A stretch of DNA of 64,000 bases from Photobacterium gaetbulicola Gung47 (GTDB taxonomy: Bacteria > Pseudomonadota > Gammaproteobacteria > Enterobacterales > Vibrionaceae): assembly GCA_000940995.1 (NCBI GenBank), contig CP005974.1:1736001-1800000 (forward strand), written 5' to 3'. The notes beneath the pieces are model-generated. The model searched no databases, had not been told where the DNA came from, and saw only the letters and a program-made list of their open reading frames with translations. Below are positions 8,076-16,598 of the stretch, one piece after another. Numbering within the stretch: the stretch's first letter is position 1; each line of letters starts with the position of its first letter. The position numbers and the translations under genes were made by a program.

Positions 8076-9517
8076 CTTGGCTTAATGAGTGGAGTATAGT
8101 GACGTTTTTTATACCATAATGCACTTAATATCAGTGAGTTGGTGTTAATGTTGTAGGCGGTGTTTGGACCGCCATTTAGATAGACGCCGGTGGGGACCGC
8201 TCGATGTGGCAGACTGTTAGCGACCACCTGTTCGGCAAGTTCGTACCCGAAATCATCACCATCAAATAGTACACTCAGAGCAAAGGCCGCTTTATTGCTA
8301 AAAATTTGCGGGTTTTCGATCGGTTGACCACCTGGTGCGATACTGACCCACGCCTTGCCATAGATATACATATTGTTGTAAGAAAACCACGGCGCTCGGC
8401 TCATGGCATCTTCGGCAAAGACCCAATAGCTTGCTTCCTTGGTTGATTTTAATTTATGTAATTCGAATAGGGCATTGAGTTGGTTCCACCATTGCTTCTG
8501 ATTGCCGATTTCAATGCCCAACAGCACATAGGGATCCGTAGTGAAATAAGCGAGGTTTCTCTGATCAACCACAAGTGGGATCCCCTCGACGGTCACTTGG
8601 GCGATGTCTTGCTGCTTGTAGGCTGTACTGACATCAAAGCCGAACAGTTTATAGCCGTACGCGGCATATTGCAGATAGCCAAGCCGGCCCTCTTGGCGGT
8701 AGTAACTCTTTTGGCCCGTTTTGAGCTCGCCGTACAATGTACCCTGGAATACCGCTTTCTCTAATTGCCACTTATCGACAATACGCTGGATAGCGGGATT
8801 GAATTTTGGTTTGTGAGTTCGGACTATTTCAAGCCAGATTAAAAGCCTGCCTATGTCCAAAGCCGACCAGCCATTGCCATTGGAACTGTCAGTACTATAT
8901 CTCCCTGAGGGGGTAGCCGTACGGGTGCTGTATTCCCGGTTAGGTAAAGACTGTTCGTAGAGCGGGAGTGCCTGCAGGGTAGCCAGGGTTTTTGTCAGTT
9001 TGTCATTGGCTTGTTCGGTTGTGATGAGAGCCAGTCCTTCGGCCGAAAGTATGGCGGCAATACCACTGGCGACATCCCACATTGTCGTGTGATGGTAGCC
9101 CTGTACAGAATCGAAAAAGCCTGTTTGCTCATTCCAATTTTGTTCGAAATAGTAATAGGCTTTTTTGGCAAGCAGCCCTTCGTTTCGGCTAAGGGTGACA
9201 GCAGAAAGAGGGAAAGTTGTTAGCTCCGTACGGGAGGGAGTGGCAAGCACTGGAGGTGCGGCTTTATTCTCCGAAGCTTCTTCTTCGTTTGTCACCTCGG
9301 GGGCTATAGCTCGTCGCTGGAACTGGACATCATTGTCTGTGATGCTCTGCTGGTTGGAGATTACACTGCGCGCGCCATAAAAACTAGGGTAGGGCTCTTC
9401 TGTTTCGGTATTAAAAGCAGCCATCACTGAAAACGACATCAACAGTGCAGTACACAGAGCAGTATACAATGCTGTTGTTCGTAGTGCTGTTGTCGCTCGC
9501 ATAACTGCTTTTGGCAT
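8060..9517 (-). CDS. DUF3131-domain secreted protein, divergent paralogue
   Basis: The 485-residue product has a signal sequence (about residues 1-33), a linker rich in E, A and P to about residue 95, and a DUF3131 domain over the rest. It is a paralogue of the three tandem DUF3131 genes at 22-26 kb: it shares TTMWD, NGNGWSALDIGRLL and QEGRLGY. It differs at sites the other two intact paralogues keep: GYEEYA is GYLQYA, the SES motif is TDP, and the aspartate after FVYNT is missing. The DUF3131 fold is likely an alpha/alpha barrel related to glycan hydrolases (inference); this member may bind rather than cut. Its start is uncertain, since neither ATG at 9517 nor at 9502 has a good ribosome site. 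Confidence 0.82.
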   Translation of the reverse strand: MPKAVMRATTALRTTALYTALCTALLMSFSVMAAFNTETEEPYPSFYGARSVISNQQSITDNDVQFQRRAIAPEVTNEEEASENKAAPPVLATPSRTELTTFPLSAVTLSRNEGLLAKKAYYYFEQNWNEQTGFFDSVQGYHHTTMWDVASGIAAILSAEGLALITTEQANDKLTKTLATLQALPLYEQSLPNREYSTRTATPSGRYSTDSSNGNGWSALDIGRLLIWLEIVRTHKPKFNPAIQRIVDKWQLEKAVFQGTLYGELKTGQKSYYRQEGRLGYLQYAAYGYKLFGFDVSTAYKQQDIAQVTVEGIPLVVDQRNLAYFTTDPYVLLGIEIGNQKQWWNQLNALFELHKLKSTKEASYWVFAEDAMSRAPWFSYNNMYIYGKAWVSIAPGGQPIENPQIFSNKAAFALSVLFDGDDFGYELAEQVVANSLPHRAVPTGVYLNGGPNTAYNINTNSLILSALWYKKRHYTPLIKPSNAVL

Positions 9518-9687
9518 TAAGTCGGCATTCCTTGTCTATCTACTTAGTTAGTTATATCGGTTTAGCCCACAAGTTGGGATAGTTTGGTACTGGCGTAGAG
9601 AAAAAGTGTGACGCTGCTCTCGTAGTTAACTGTTTGAAGTTTAGTTAATTATCTCCAAATTCTTCATTGTATTTTTTGTGCTTGCCC

Positions 9688-9693
9688 TATAAT
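9688..9693 (+). promoter_or_regulatory. Candidate -10 element for the zinc-ribbon/coiled-coil pair
   Basis: A perfect TATAAT lies 88 bases before the ATG at 9782 in an A/T-rich stretch. The -35 region is poor (CATTGT at 17-base spacing), so an activator may be needed. The 264-base gap 9518-9781 separates divergent genes and otherwise shows no gene. Confidence 0.35.
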
Positions 9694-9781
9694 TAATATA
9701 CTGCTAGTGGCGTATGGGGGCTTAAGGATACGTTAGCAACGTGGTGATGGGCTTACTTTAATCATAAAAAGCGGTGATCAT

Positions 9782-10051
9782 ATGGAATTTGGTATCGTAT
9801 TCTGGTTCTTCTTTTATTTGGTGTTTTTCTGCTTGTCGACCTACCTGGGTTACCAGAAAGGGAATTTAATCGCCGGTATTTTGTTGGGCTATGTCTTGGG
9901 GCCGATTGGCGCTTTGCTGATTTACCTGAGTAAGGACAGAAAGCACATCACTTGCCCGTCCTGTCATGCCGAAATTCATAAACGGTCATACATCTGCCCC
10001 AAGTGCCGGGTGAAAGTAGGAGTCAGTACAAAAACCGCTCATGAGGGTTGA
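9782..10051 (+). CDS. Small membrane protein with C-terminal zinc ribbon
   Basis: The 89-residue product has two hydrophobic helices (about residues 4-22 and 27-48) separated by a GYQKGN turn, then a cytoplasmic tail with CPSC and CPKC pairs (residues about 59-62 and 73-76) that form a treble-clef or rubredoxin-like zinc ribbon. No enzymatic motif is visible. It overlaps or abuts the next gene, a membrane-anchored coiled coil, so the two probably work together. Function is unknown; a scaffold or regulatory role in the neighbouring polysaccharide locus is only a guess. Confidence 0.7.
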   Translation: MEFGIVFWFFFYLVFFCLSTYLGYQKGNLIAGILLGYVLGPIGALLIYLSKDRKHITCPSCHAEIHKRSYICPKCRVKVGVSTKTAHEG

Positions 10052-10052
10052 T

Positions 10053-10973
10053 ATGAAACGTAGTAAAAACAGCGCAAACGTATCGTCATCACCTTTAGTT
10101 CAGCATAAGCAGAAATTCATGTTTTTTCCGCGCCGGTTAGCCGTTCTTGCCGGTATCATTATCGCTATGCTTTTGGTTCAGGTAGGGTACTTCTATTGGC
10201 AATATGACCAAGGGCAAATGGACTATTCATTAGTCCAGAATATGTTTGATGAATACGAACAGCAGCTGGTGGAGAAACAAACGCTAATTGATGAGTTTCA
10301 GCAGCAGCTTGCCTCAAAACAAGCCCAGTTGGAAGAGCAGCAACGGGTGATTGATGAGCTGGATGATCGGCTGCTCAAGCTGGATGAGCAATATGTTTTC
10401 CTCAAACAGGAAATTAATGCCACCAGTACTCTACTCGTTGATAAAAATAGCGAGATTGCGTTGCTTGAACAACAGTATATTGATTCACAGCAAGCCCTGA
10501 AGAAGAAAAGCTCTCAGCTCTATAGTCTACAGCGGCGTTTTGACAGAGAAGTAAATATTGCAATAGCTAAAGAGCGGAGGAAGTTGACGGAATCGCAATT
10601 GATGGTGGATCAAGAGCTTGCCCAACTACAATCTCAAGAAGCTGAAATTAGCGCCAAGATCTCCAGTGTTGATGAATGGGAGAGAAAGCGGGCTGAATTT
10701 GAGAAGCTGTATGCCAGTTCTGCACTTGAAAAGCAAAACGAAGAGCGGGTTAGTAAACTAATGGATCAATTCAATGAGCTTCGGGTTGATCTGGATGTCG
10801 TGAACGAGTGTGATAAAGACTACCTATATCGCTACAATGAGGCAAAAAGTCTGCTTAATCACATTAGAACCTTTATCCAGAAGTATAAAATGCGTGAGGA
10901 GTTTTATTATTATGTTATTTCTAATGACAGTATGATTAATTCGCAAAATCGCAAACTGTGTGTGGTTGACTAA
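10053..10973 (+). CDS. Membrane-anchored coiled-coil protein
   Basis: The 306-residue product has a basic N-terminal cytoplasmic stretch, one membrane helix (about residues 29-52, LAVLAGIIIAMLLVQVGYFY) and then a long coiled coil rich in Q, E, L and K from about 60 to 215. The C-terminal 70 residues hold two cysteines (NECDKDY and RKLCVVD) and look globular. The ATG at 10053 has a GAGGG ribosome site; an in-frame ATG at 10041 overlaps the upstream zinc-ribbon gene and is less likely. The topology resembles polysaccharide co-polymerase or cell-division scaffold proteins, but no family is recognised. Confidence 0.72.
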   Translation: MKRSKNSANVSSSPLVQHKQKFMFFPRRLAVLAGIIIAMLLVQVGYFYWQYDQGQMDYSLVQNMFDEYEQQLVEKQTLIDEFQQQLASKQAQLEEQQRVIDELDDRLLKLDEQYVFLKQEINATSTLLVDKNSEIALLEQQYIDSQQALKKKSSQLYSLQRRFDREVNIAIAKERRKLTESQLMVDQELAQLQSQEAEISAKISSVDEWERKRAEFEKLYASSALEKQNEERVSKLMDQFNELRVDLDVVNECDKDYLYRYNEAKSLLNHIRTFIQKYKMREEFYYYVISNDSMINSQNRKLCVVD

Positions 10974-11184
10974 TGGTAGTGATAGATAGTGCTTCTAGGA
11001 CAGAAAAAGACAACGTGGGCGGGGAACTTTAATTGTCGAACGGCATACCAGTAAATAACTGGCAAAGTCGTGAATATTACTGTTGAGTATTATCAAAACG
11101 CTCGATTGGCTGCTTTGCAATTTATACAGGCTCATTATTTCATTTCACGAGAGGGCGTTGCATCCTGCTGGGTGTACAAGGGGC
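10974..11184. other. Intergenic region; nothing recognised
   Basis: These 211 bases lie between the convergent coiled-coil and EamA genes. I see no gene and no clear terminator. Confidence 0.4.
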
Positions 11185-12066
11185 TTATTGCCACATTACC
11201 AGAATAGCGGCTAAAGAAAGCAGCACCAGTGCCAGGATTTCCTTGGAGCTGATACGCTGACTAAGCCAGAAGTATGAAATGAAGATCATAAAAATGATTT
11301 CGACCTGGCCAAGTGTTTTTACATAGGGTACTGTTTGCAGTGACATGGCACTGAACCAGCCAAGAGAGCCGATCACACTGGTTAAACTTGTCATGATGAC
11401 GAGCTTAGGCCTTACGTACATAGCGGCTAAAGTATGGCGCTCTTTCACTAACAAATAGGCAGTGATCAGCAAGGTTTGGAGCAGTATGACTAAAAAGAGT
11501 ACCCAAGCGGCGCTGAAAGGAAAGGGAAGTTGTAAGCTCAGGCTGGCTTCTCTGATCCACAATGACGTGAGGGCAAAGGCTGAACTGCAACTCACCCCAA
11601 GCAGTAGGGTTTTCAGTGATAGCCTGCGCCACCCTGACGAGCTGCTCAGCAACAGCACACCTAGTGTCCCCAGCAATACGCCTATCCAACCCGTAAAGGT
11701 TAAAACTGTCCCGAAAAATAACACGCCAAGTACCGCTGAGACCGGCGCTTCACATTTTGCCAGCCCTGCACCAATGGCATAGTTTTCTAGTTTGAACAGC
11801 AATACCATCAGGCCAGTAGCGATTATCTGCATGACAGCTGCGCCGATGATATAAAAGCAGAACTCGCCACTAAACTTTGGCATCGGTGCACTTTGCCATT
11901 GATACAGTGCGATTAAATACATCAAAGCAAGTGGGCTAGCAAAAATAAAGCGTGCCAAGGTTGTACCCGCCACACTCAAATCTTTGCTTAATTTGCTTTG
12001 AAAGGCATTGCGCCAAGACTGGCTAAGAGCGGCGAGGAGAGTAAAAGCAATCCAGCTAAATGACAT
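11185..12066 (-). CDS. EamA-family (DMT) transporter
   Basis: The 293-residue product has about ten hydrophobic segments in two homologous halves, the layout of EamA/RhaT drug-metabolite transporters. Recognisable stretches are GAGLAKCEAPVSAVLGVLFFG at the end of the first half and TVPYVKTLGQVEIIFMIFIS in the second. Members export small metabolites or amino acids, and the substrate cannot be inferred. It lies on the minus strand downstream of the outer-membrane barrel gene with a 77-base gap, so the two may be co-transcribed. Confidence 0.85.
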   Translation of the reverse strand: MSFSWIAFTLLAALSQSWRNAFQSKLSKDLSVAGTTLARFIFASPLALMYLIALYQWQSAPMPKFSGEFCFYIIGAAVMQIIATGLMVLLFKLENYAIGAGLAKCEAPVSAVLGVLFFGTVLTFTGWIGVLLGTLGVLLLSSSSGWRRLSLKTLLLGVSCSSAFALTSLWIREASLSLQLPFPFSAAWVLFLVILLQTLLITAYLLVKERHTLAAMYVRPKLVIMTSLTSVIGSLGWFSAMSLQTVPYVKTLGQVEIIFMIFISYFWLSQRISSKEILALVLLSLAAILVMWQ

Positions 12067-12143
12067 TACGATTCCATCGTGTTGAAGAGCGGCTGGTCAG
12101 TGTAGCGGACATGTATTGAAGATGGAAAATAATTGGTTATTAA

Positions 12144-13145
12144 TCAGAAAGAAAAAGAGTAAGCGATGGTGATAGAACCATCTTTAAATCGCCCAGTATC
12201 TTCGCCACGATCAGATGAGTTCCAGCGGTTTCCAGAGTAGTTGTTGTATTGAATCGTGATGGTACCCGGGCGCCAGTCAAAATAGCCAAAACCGTAGGTG
12301 TAGTCCGGATTCCAAGGTTGCTGTTGTGAACTGTCGAAGTAATAAAAAGCGGTGCCGTTGACATACCAGTTGCCAAATATGGAGTATTTGCAGCCCAGAC
12401 TGAGGGTTTTGTGCCCTGTCATATAAGAAGTGGTTGCTAGGTCGAAATATTCAGGCGTGTAGTTGAAATCAATTTGACAGCCAATGGCCCCTTCATCGGT
12501 AAAGGTCAGCCAGCTTTTTACTGGGTCGACGACAGGAAACTTCCAGCCCAGCGACCACGTTCCCTGATCGAAGTTGGTAATAGGTTGCTCATCGGTGGCT
12601 TTAAACCGATTTCCGCCATAGTTGGCGTACATCAGGCTGAAGGTATAAGGGCGCCAGTCACTGTAGCCAAACACATAGGTAAAGTCTGGATTCCAAGGCT
12701 GCTGTTGATCACCATCCCAATAGTAATAGAGGGTGCCTGACACAAACCAGTTGCCCAAAATAGTGTACTTGAGCGACAGGGTCGTGGTCATGTTGGTATT
12801 GGCTGGGCCGTTGGTGGCATTGGCCGGAATATTTGCCGCAGGTGTTTCCAGCAGCGGATAACCAAACCCCAGGTTGCCACTGAGCCCGTGCAAGAATGAC
12901 TTGTCCTTATTTTCCTCCCACTCCTCGAAAGGAAAATGAAAAGAGCTGGATACCCCTTTCCAGATCAAATCGGCTTCAGTTTCCTCCTCATCTGTTCCAA
13001 AGCTTGGGATCTTGCTTGCTGGCGTTAGGGGTGGGGAGGATGGGCTTGGAGCATGCTTGCGAGATTCGCTCATATACTCATCGGCCATGCAAGGCATGGC
13101 AGAGTACAAAAGCCAAATTAAATAACCGAAGCAACGCAAGCCCAT
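12144..13145 (-). CDS. Outer-membrane beta-barrel protein with internal duplication
   Basis: The product (333 residues from the ATG at 13145) has a signal peptide ending PCMA, a proline/serine-rich linker, and a beta-strand-rich body ending in phenylalanine, the usual outer-membrane signature. Two blocks of about 85 residues repeat: each contains GNW(F/Y)V(S/N)GT, QQQPWNPD(F/Y)TY, FGY(S/F)DWRP and a Y(G/S)GNR(F/W) element. The start is ambiguous: AAGGAG touches the ATG directly, and a TTG two codons downstream (13139) has better spacing, while a GTG at 13175 is also in frame. It is divergent from the regulator-synthase operon. A role as exporter or receptor of the polysaccharide is inferred. 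Confidence 0.75.
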   Translation of the reverse strand: MGLRCFGYLIWLLYSAMPCMADEYMSESRKHAPSPSSPPLTPASKIPSFGTDEEETEADLIWKGVSSSFHFPFEEWEENKDKSFLHGLSGNLGFGYPLLETPAANIPANATNGPANTNMTTTLSLKYTILGNWFVSGTLYYYWDGDQQQPWNPDFTYVFGYSDWRPYTFSLMYANYGGNRFKATDEQPITNFDQGTWSLGWKFPVVDPVKSWLTFTDEGAIGCQIDFNYTPEYFDLATTSYMTGHKTLSLGCKYSIFGNWYVNGTAFYYFDSSQQQPWNPDYTYGFGYFDWRPGTITIQYNNYSGNRWNSSDRGEDTGRFKDGSITIAYSFSF

Positions 13146-13255
13146 CTCCTTATGTACTGAGGAGTTAACAATCACGAGTAGTAGCTTGCCGTAATAGCAA
13201 CGAAAATCAACTACCAGTAAATATTTGAGGTAACGAACAGAAAATGAACAATTTT

Positions 13256-13284
13256 TTGTTGTGTCTAATAAACCTTACTAGAAT
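13256..13284 (+). promoter_or_regulatory. Candidate sigma-70 promoter of the polysaccharide operon
   Basis: TTGTTG (13256-13261) and TAGAAT (13279-13284) are spaced exactly 17 bases apart. The likely start near 13291 leaves about 90 bases of leader before the response-regulator gene. No other comparable promoter was seen until after 27.6 kb. Confidence 0.5.
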
Positions 13285-13382
13285 GAAGCTGTACATAAAA
13301 GTAATTGCATATCGTTTGGTGAAAATAATTGATGTGCAAGCATATATTTTATGTTTGGGAGGCATGGTTTGTAGGTGATTGG

Positions 13383-14642
13383 ATGAAGAAAATCTTACTG
13401 GTCGATGATAACAGAACCATGCTTTTATTCATGGAGAAAGTCCTATCCAAGCGTGGTTTTGATGTCATAACCGCGAACGATGGCATGCATGCATTACAGG
13501 TGCTTGAGGAGCGCCCTGATATTCAATTTGTCCTTAGCGACTGGATGATGCCGGAGATGGATGGGATTGAGCTTTGCTCTAGAGTGAAGTCGGCTAATTA
13601 TGGCCGTTATCTATTTTTCATGCTGTTGTCAGGCAAAGATGACAAAGAATCCATTGTCAGCGGGATCAATGCTGGTGCCGATGACTTCGTGGTTAAAGAT
13701 ACTCACGTCGATGAACTGGAGGCGCGTATCCAGGCTGGCTTTCGGACATTGGCATTGCACAATGAAATCACCGCCAAAAATGAAGCCCTAGACGCGGCTT
13801 ACGCTACCATGAAAAAGGATTTGGATTCGGCGGGTGAGTTACTTAAACGCTTATTGCCAACAGAAAACACCATGTCTGGGGTAGAGTTAAGTTATGAGTC
13901 TATTCCTAGTGCACAAATTGGCGGGGATATGCTTGGCTACATGAAGCTTGATGAAGATCACGTCGCTATTTATTTGCTAGATGTCGCTGGGCACGGCGTA
14001 TCTTCGGCACTGCTGTCTTTTTCTGTTCAGCAAAGTCTTTCGGTGAATTCTGGCCATAGCTCAATAGTGAAAACGACACTGGATGAGCCTCCTTATTACC
14101 GGCTAAATGAACCCCACGAGGTCTTAAGGCGTCTCAATGAGCGATACATAAGCAACGATCAGAACTTACTCTATTTTACAATGGTCTATGCCGTGCTGAA
14201 CATTAAGACTGGGAGAATGGATTTTTCTATCGCAGGTCATCCCCCTTTGGTTTGGATGCACTCAAGGCTAGGGGATGCTGAGTTGGTTGGCCAGGAAAGC
14301 TTTGTCATTGGCGCGTTTGATTTCGTCGAATACGAGACATTATATATTCAGCTAGAGCCAGGCGACAAAGTCTGGATGTACTCCGACGGCATCACTGAAG
14401 CGGAAAAAGGTGACGAAATGTTTTCGGAAGAGGGGTTTCGTAAAGCGGTTGTTGAAGTGAATGAGCAGCCGACGACGTTACAAACAGAGTTGTTAGTTAA
14501 CAGTGTAAGAAAATGGCAGCAGGCTGAACAGTTTGATGATGATGTTAGTGTGCTTGTTGTTGAATGGAAGGGCAATCCAGAGAGGGAGCAGCTATGCGAT
14601 ATGAAACTTTCCACCAAGGTCAATGCACGATTCTTCAAATAA
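13383..14642 (+). CDS. Response regulator with PP2C (SpoIIE/RsbU) phosphatase output
   Basis: The 419-residue protein joins a receiver domain (residues 1-120; acidic pair D8/D9, phospho-acceptor D53 in LSDWMMPEMDG, lysine K105) to a short helical linker (about 125-160) and a PP2C-type serine phosphatase domain (about 165-400). Metal-binding motifs are visible: GGDML (D182), LLDVAGHGVSSA (D200), AGHPP, MYSDGITEA and DDDVSVLVV. It should dephosphorylate a STAS antagonist when the receiver is phosphorylated; the STAS gene overlaps its 3' end. The ATG at 13383 starts at the canonical MKKILLVDDN, so 18 upstream in-frame codons are discarded. The layout resembles the phosphatase part of Vibrio fischeri SypE and Pseudomonas HsbR, but the kinase here is a separate gene. 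No cognate sensor kinase is nearby. Confidence 0.93.
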   Translation: MKKILLVDDNRTMLLFMEKVLSKRGFDVITANDGMHALQVLEERPDIQFVLSDWMMPEMDGIELCSRVKSANYGRYLFFMLLSGKDDKESIVSGINAGADDFVVKDTHVDELEARIQAGFRTLALHNEITAKNEALDAAYATMKKDLDSAGELLKRLLPTENTMSGVELSYESIPSAQIGGDMLGYMKLDEDHVAIYLLDVAGHGVSSALLSFSVQQSLSVNSGHSSIVKTTLDEPPYYRLNEPHEVLRRLNERYISNDQNLLYFTMVYAVLNIKTGRMDFSIAGHPPLVWMHSRLGDAELVGQESFVIGAFDFVEYETLYIQLEPGDKVWMYSDGITEAEKGDEMFSEEGFRKAVVEVNEQPTTLQTELLVNSVRKWQQAEQFDDDVSVLVVEWKGNPEREQLCDMKLSTKVNARFFK

Positions 14643-14926
14643 AAGAAGAACGTTTTGATGCCAAGTTAGCACCAAGTTTTAGGGAAGAAGTCGAGAAACT
14701 GTCATCGGGTATTGGTGGCCATCTCGTGCTAGATTTGTCAGAAGTCCGTTTTATGGATAGCAGTGGGCTCGGTGCTGTGATGGCCGTATATAAAATGCTG
14801 CGAGGGAAGAAGATCAGCGTAGTAAATCCACAGCGTGCTGTTAAGGAGTTACTTAAATTAACCCGTATGGACAAGCTGATCACCAGCTTTGACACGATAG
14901 AAGATGCTGTCGCAACCATGGCATAA
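14594..14926 (+). CDS. STAS-domain anti-anti-sigma-like switch protein
   Basis: The 110-residue protein is a single STAS domain like SpoIIAA/RsbV. The switch serine lies in VRFMDSSGLG (D55, S56, S57; S57 aligns with the phosphorylated serine of SpoIIAA). The ATG at 14594 has an AGGGAG ribosome site inside the upstream gene, and the two reading frames overlap by 49 bases, a sign of tight coupling with the phosphatase. The RsbW-like kinase at 16138 should phosphorylate it and the PP2C protein should reverse this. No sigma factor is nearby, so its effector is probably an enzyme or membrane protein of the polysaccharide pathway, as SypA in V. fischeri (inference). Confidence 0.92.
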   Translation: MRYETFHQGQCTILQIKEERFDAKLAPSFREEVEKLSSGIGGHLVLDLSEVRFMDSSGLGAVMAVYKMLRGKKISVVNPQRAVKELLKLTRMDKLITSFDTIEDAVATMA

Positions 14927-14937
14927 AGGAGTATGGC

Positions 14938-16119
14938 ATGAAAGGAATGATCCTCGCCGCAGGGAAAGGAACACGTGTTAGGCCGATTACCCAAATTATC
15001 CCCAAGCCAATGATCCCGATTTTGGGTAAGCCCGTGATGGAATCCATGATTCAGCTGTTTGCATCACACGGCATTGATAAGATTGTAGTTAACACCAGCC
15101 ATTTGGCCGAAGTTATCGAGAATTATTTTGGCGATGGCCATCATTTCAATGTCCAGCTTTCATTTTCCTACGAAGGTGAAATTGTTGACGGCCACTTTGT
15201 CAGCAAGGCACTCGGCTCCGCTGGTGGGATGCGAAAGATCCAGGATTTTTCAGGATTTTTTGATGAGACCTTTGTCGTTGTCTGTGGCGATGCATGGATT
15301 GACTTGGATCTCACCGAAGCAGTTCGCCGCCATAAACAACACGGTGGTATTGCGACGATTGTGACCCGTGATGTTGCGCCGGAAGAAGTGTCTAAGTATG
15401 GCGTGGTGGTAACGGATAATTACGGGAAAGTGACCAGTTTCCAAGAAAAACCGTTGGTAGAAGAAGCGCTGTCGACCCAAATTAATACCGGTATCTATAT
15501 CTTTGAGCCAGCAATCTTCGATTATATCCCTGCCGAACAGGAATACGATATCGGCAGTGAGCTATTCCCCAAGCTGGTGGAAAGTAACGTCGACTTTTAT
15601 GCGACTAGTATGGAGTTCCAATGGTTGGATGTCGGTAATATCAGTGATATCTGGGCCGTAACTAGCGATATCATGAAAGGGAAAGTGCCTGGCTATCCCG
15701 TACCTGGGACACAAGTCAAACCGGGTATTTGGGTGGGTATCAACACGGTTTTTGATATTGATAGCTGTGATATTACGCCTCCGGTGATTGTCAGCAGTGG
15801 TTGCGAAATCCAGCCCGGAGCGATCATTGAAGGCCCTGTTGTTATTGGGGCAAATTGCAAAGTGGAATCGGGCGCAGTGATAAAGCAGAGCTTAGTGAGT
15901 GAATATATCCATGTTGCCTCAGCTGCCTATGTTCAAGATAAAACCGTGTTCGGCGATTACTTCATCAGTCATGATGGTTATACCCAGTCTTTGAATGAAC
16001 TCAAGGCGGTCAATATTCTCAATGATCGGCGCCAAGTACAGCCTATGATGGGAACTTTGGGAAGCATTTCTACTTATGTCCCCTCAGGATCCGATAAAGA
16101 GGATGAAATTCTTAACTAA
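14938..16119 (+). CDS. Sugar-phosphate nucleotidyltransferase
   Basis: The 393-residue protein has an N-terminal nucleotidyltransferase domain (about 1-235) with the pyrophosphorylase signature GKGTRVRP, the KPMIPI lysine and CGDAWID metal site, followed by a left-handed beta-helix stretch (about 265-335; repeats such as GCEIQPGAIIEGPVVIGANC). It belongs to the GMP pyrophosphorylase/RmlA-like group and makes an NDP-sugar from a sugar 1-phosphate, most often GDP-mannose or NDP-glucose; which one cannot be decided from sequence. AAAGGAG precedes the ATG, and the gene starts 11 bases after the STAS gene. The tail (about 340-393) is unassigned. It lies between the STAS and kinase genes, which ties regulation and precursor supply into one transcript. 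Confidence 0.88.
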   Translation: MKGMILAAGKGTRVRPITQIIPKPMIPILGKPVMESMIQLFASHGIDKIVVNTSHLAEVIENYFGDGHHFNVQLSFSYEGEIVDGHFVSKALGSAGGMRKIQDFSGFFDETFVVVCGDAWIDLDLTEAVRRHKQHGGIATIVTRDVAPEEVSKYGVVVTDNYGKVTSFQEKPLVEEALSTQINTGIYIFEPAIFDYIPAEQEYDIGSELFPKLVESNVDFYATSMEFQWLDVGNISDIWAVTSDIMKGKVPGYPVPGTQVKPGIWVGINTVFDIDSCDITPPVIVSSGCEIQPGAIIEGPVVIGANCKVESGAVIKQSLVSEYIHVASAAYVQDKTVFGDYFISHDGYTQSLNELKAVNILNDRRQVQPMMGTLGSISTYVPSGSDKEDEILN

Positions 16120-16137
16120 ATAATTAAGGGCTTATCA

Positions 16138-16587
16138 ATGGATATAGTTACTGAGCGGTTTAGTAAGCTGTACAGCAGTTCTCCGGATGTATCACGTGAT
16201 ATTGCTGAAGATATGCAGGAATACTTGCGAGGAAACCAAATCTCGCAAGCAATCATTGATCAAGTTGAACTATGCCTTGTGGAAGTGGTGAATAATGCCT
16301 ACGAGCATGCTTATCAGTATTCCAATGAACAACCAATAGAATGCTCATGCTTTTTTAACTCCGATAACGAGTTGGTCTTTGAAGTATCAGACTATGGCAA
16401 GTCAATGAGCAAGGAGGAGTTTAACCGCGCAGTTAGTGGTGAGTTTATTGAACCTGATCCTGATGATCCTGAAACATGGACCACATCGGGACGGGGATTC
16501 ATTATTGTCGTTCAACTTACTGACAATCTTGAATATATTAAAAATGGTAATAAAAACACATTTAAAATATTTAAACGCGCTCTATAA
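16138..16587 (+). CDS. RsbW-like serine kinase (HATPase_c_2)
   Basis: The 149-residue product is a stand-alone GHKL ATPase domain of the anti-sigma-factor kinase type. The N-box is LVEVVNNAYEHAY (E49, N53, H57), the G1 box is SDYGKSM (D85, G87) and the G2 box is SGRGFIIV (residues 117-124). It is expected to phosphorylate the STAS protein encoded 1.2 kb upstream and to be opposed by the PP2C regulator. There is no membrane helix. It sits 18 bases after the nucleotidyltransferase gene, within the operon. Confidence 0.9.
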   Translation: MDIVTERFSKLYSSSPDVSRDIAEDMQEYLRGNQISQAIIDQVELCLVEVVNNAYEHAYQYSNEQPIECSCFFNSDNELVFEVSDYGKSMSKEEFNRAVSGEFIEPDPDDPETWTTSGRGFIIVVQLTDNLEYIKNGNKNTFKIFKRAL

Positions 16588-16598
16588 ATAGGTGGAAT

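Noticed and set aside
8060..9517. Frameshifted or relic copy of a DUF3131 gene
   Set aside because: The frame is intact over 485 codons with a signal sequence; it is diverged, not broken.
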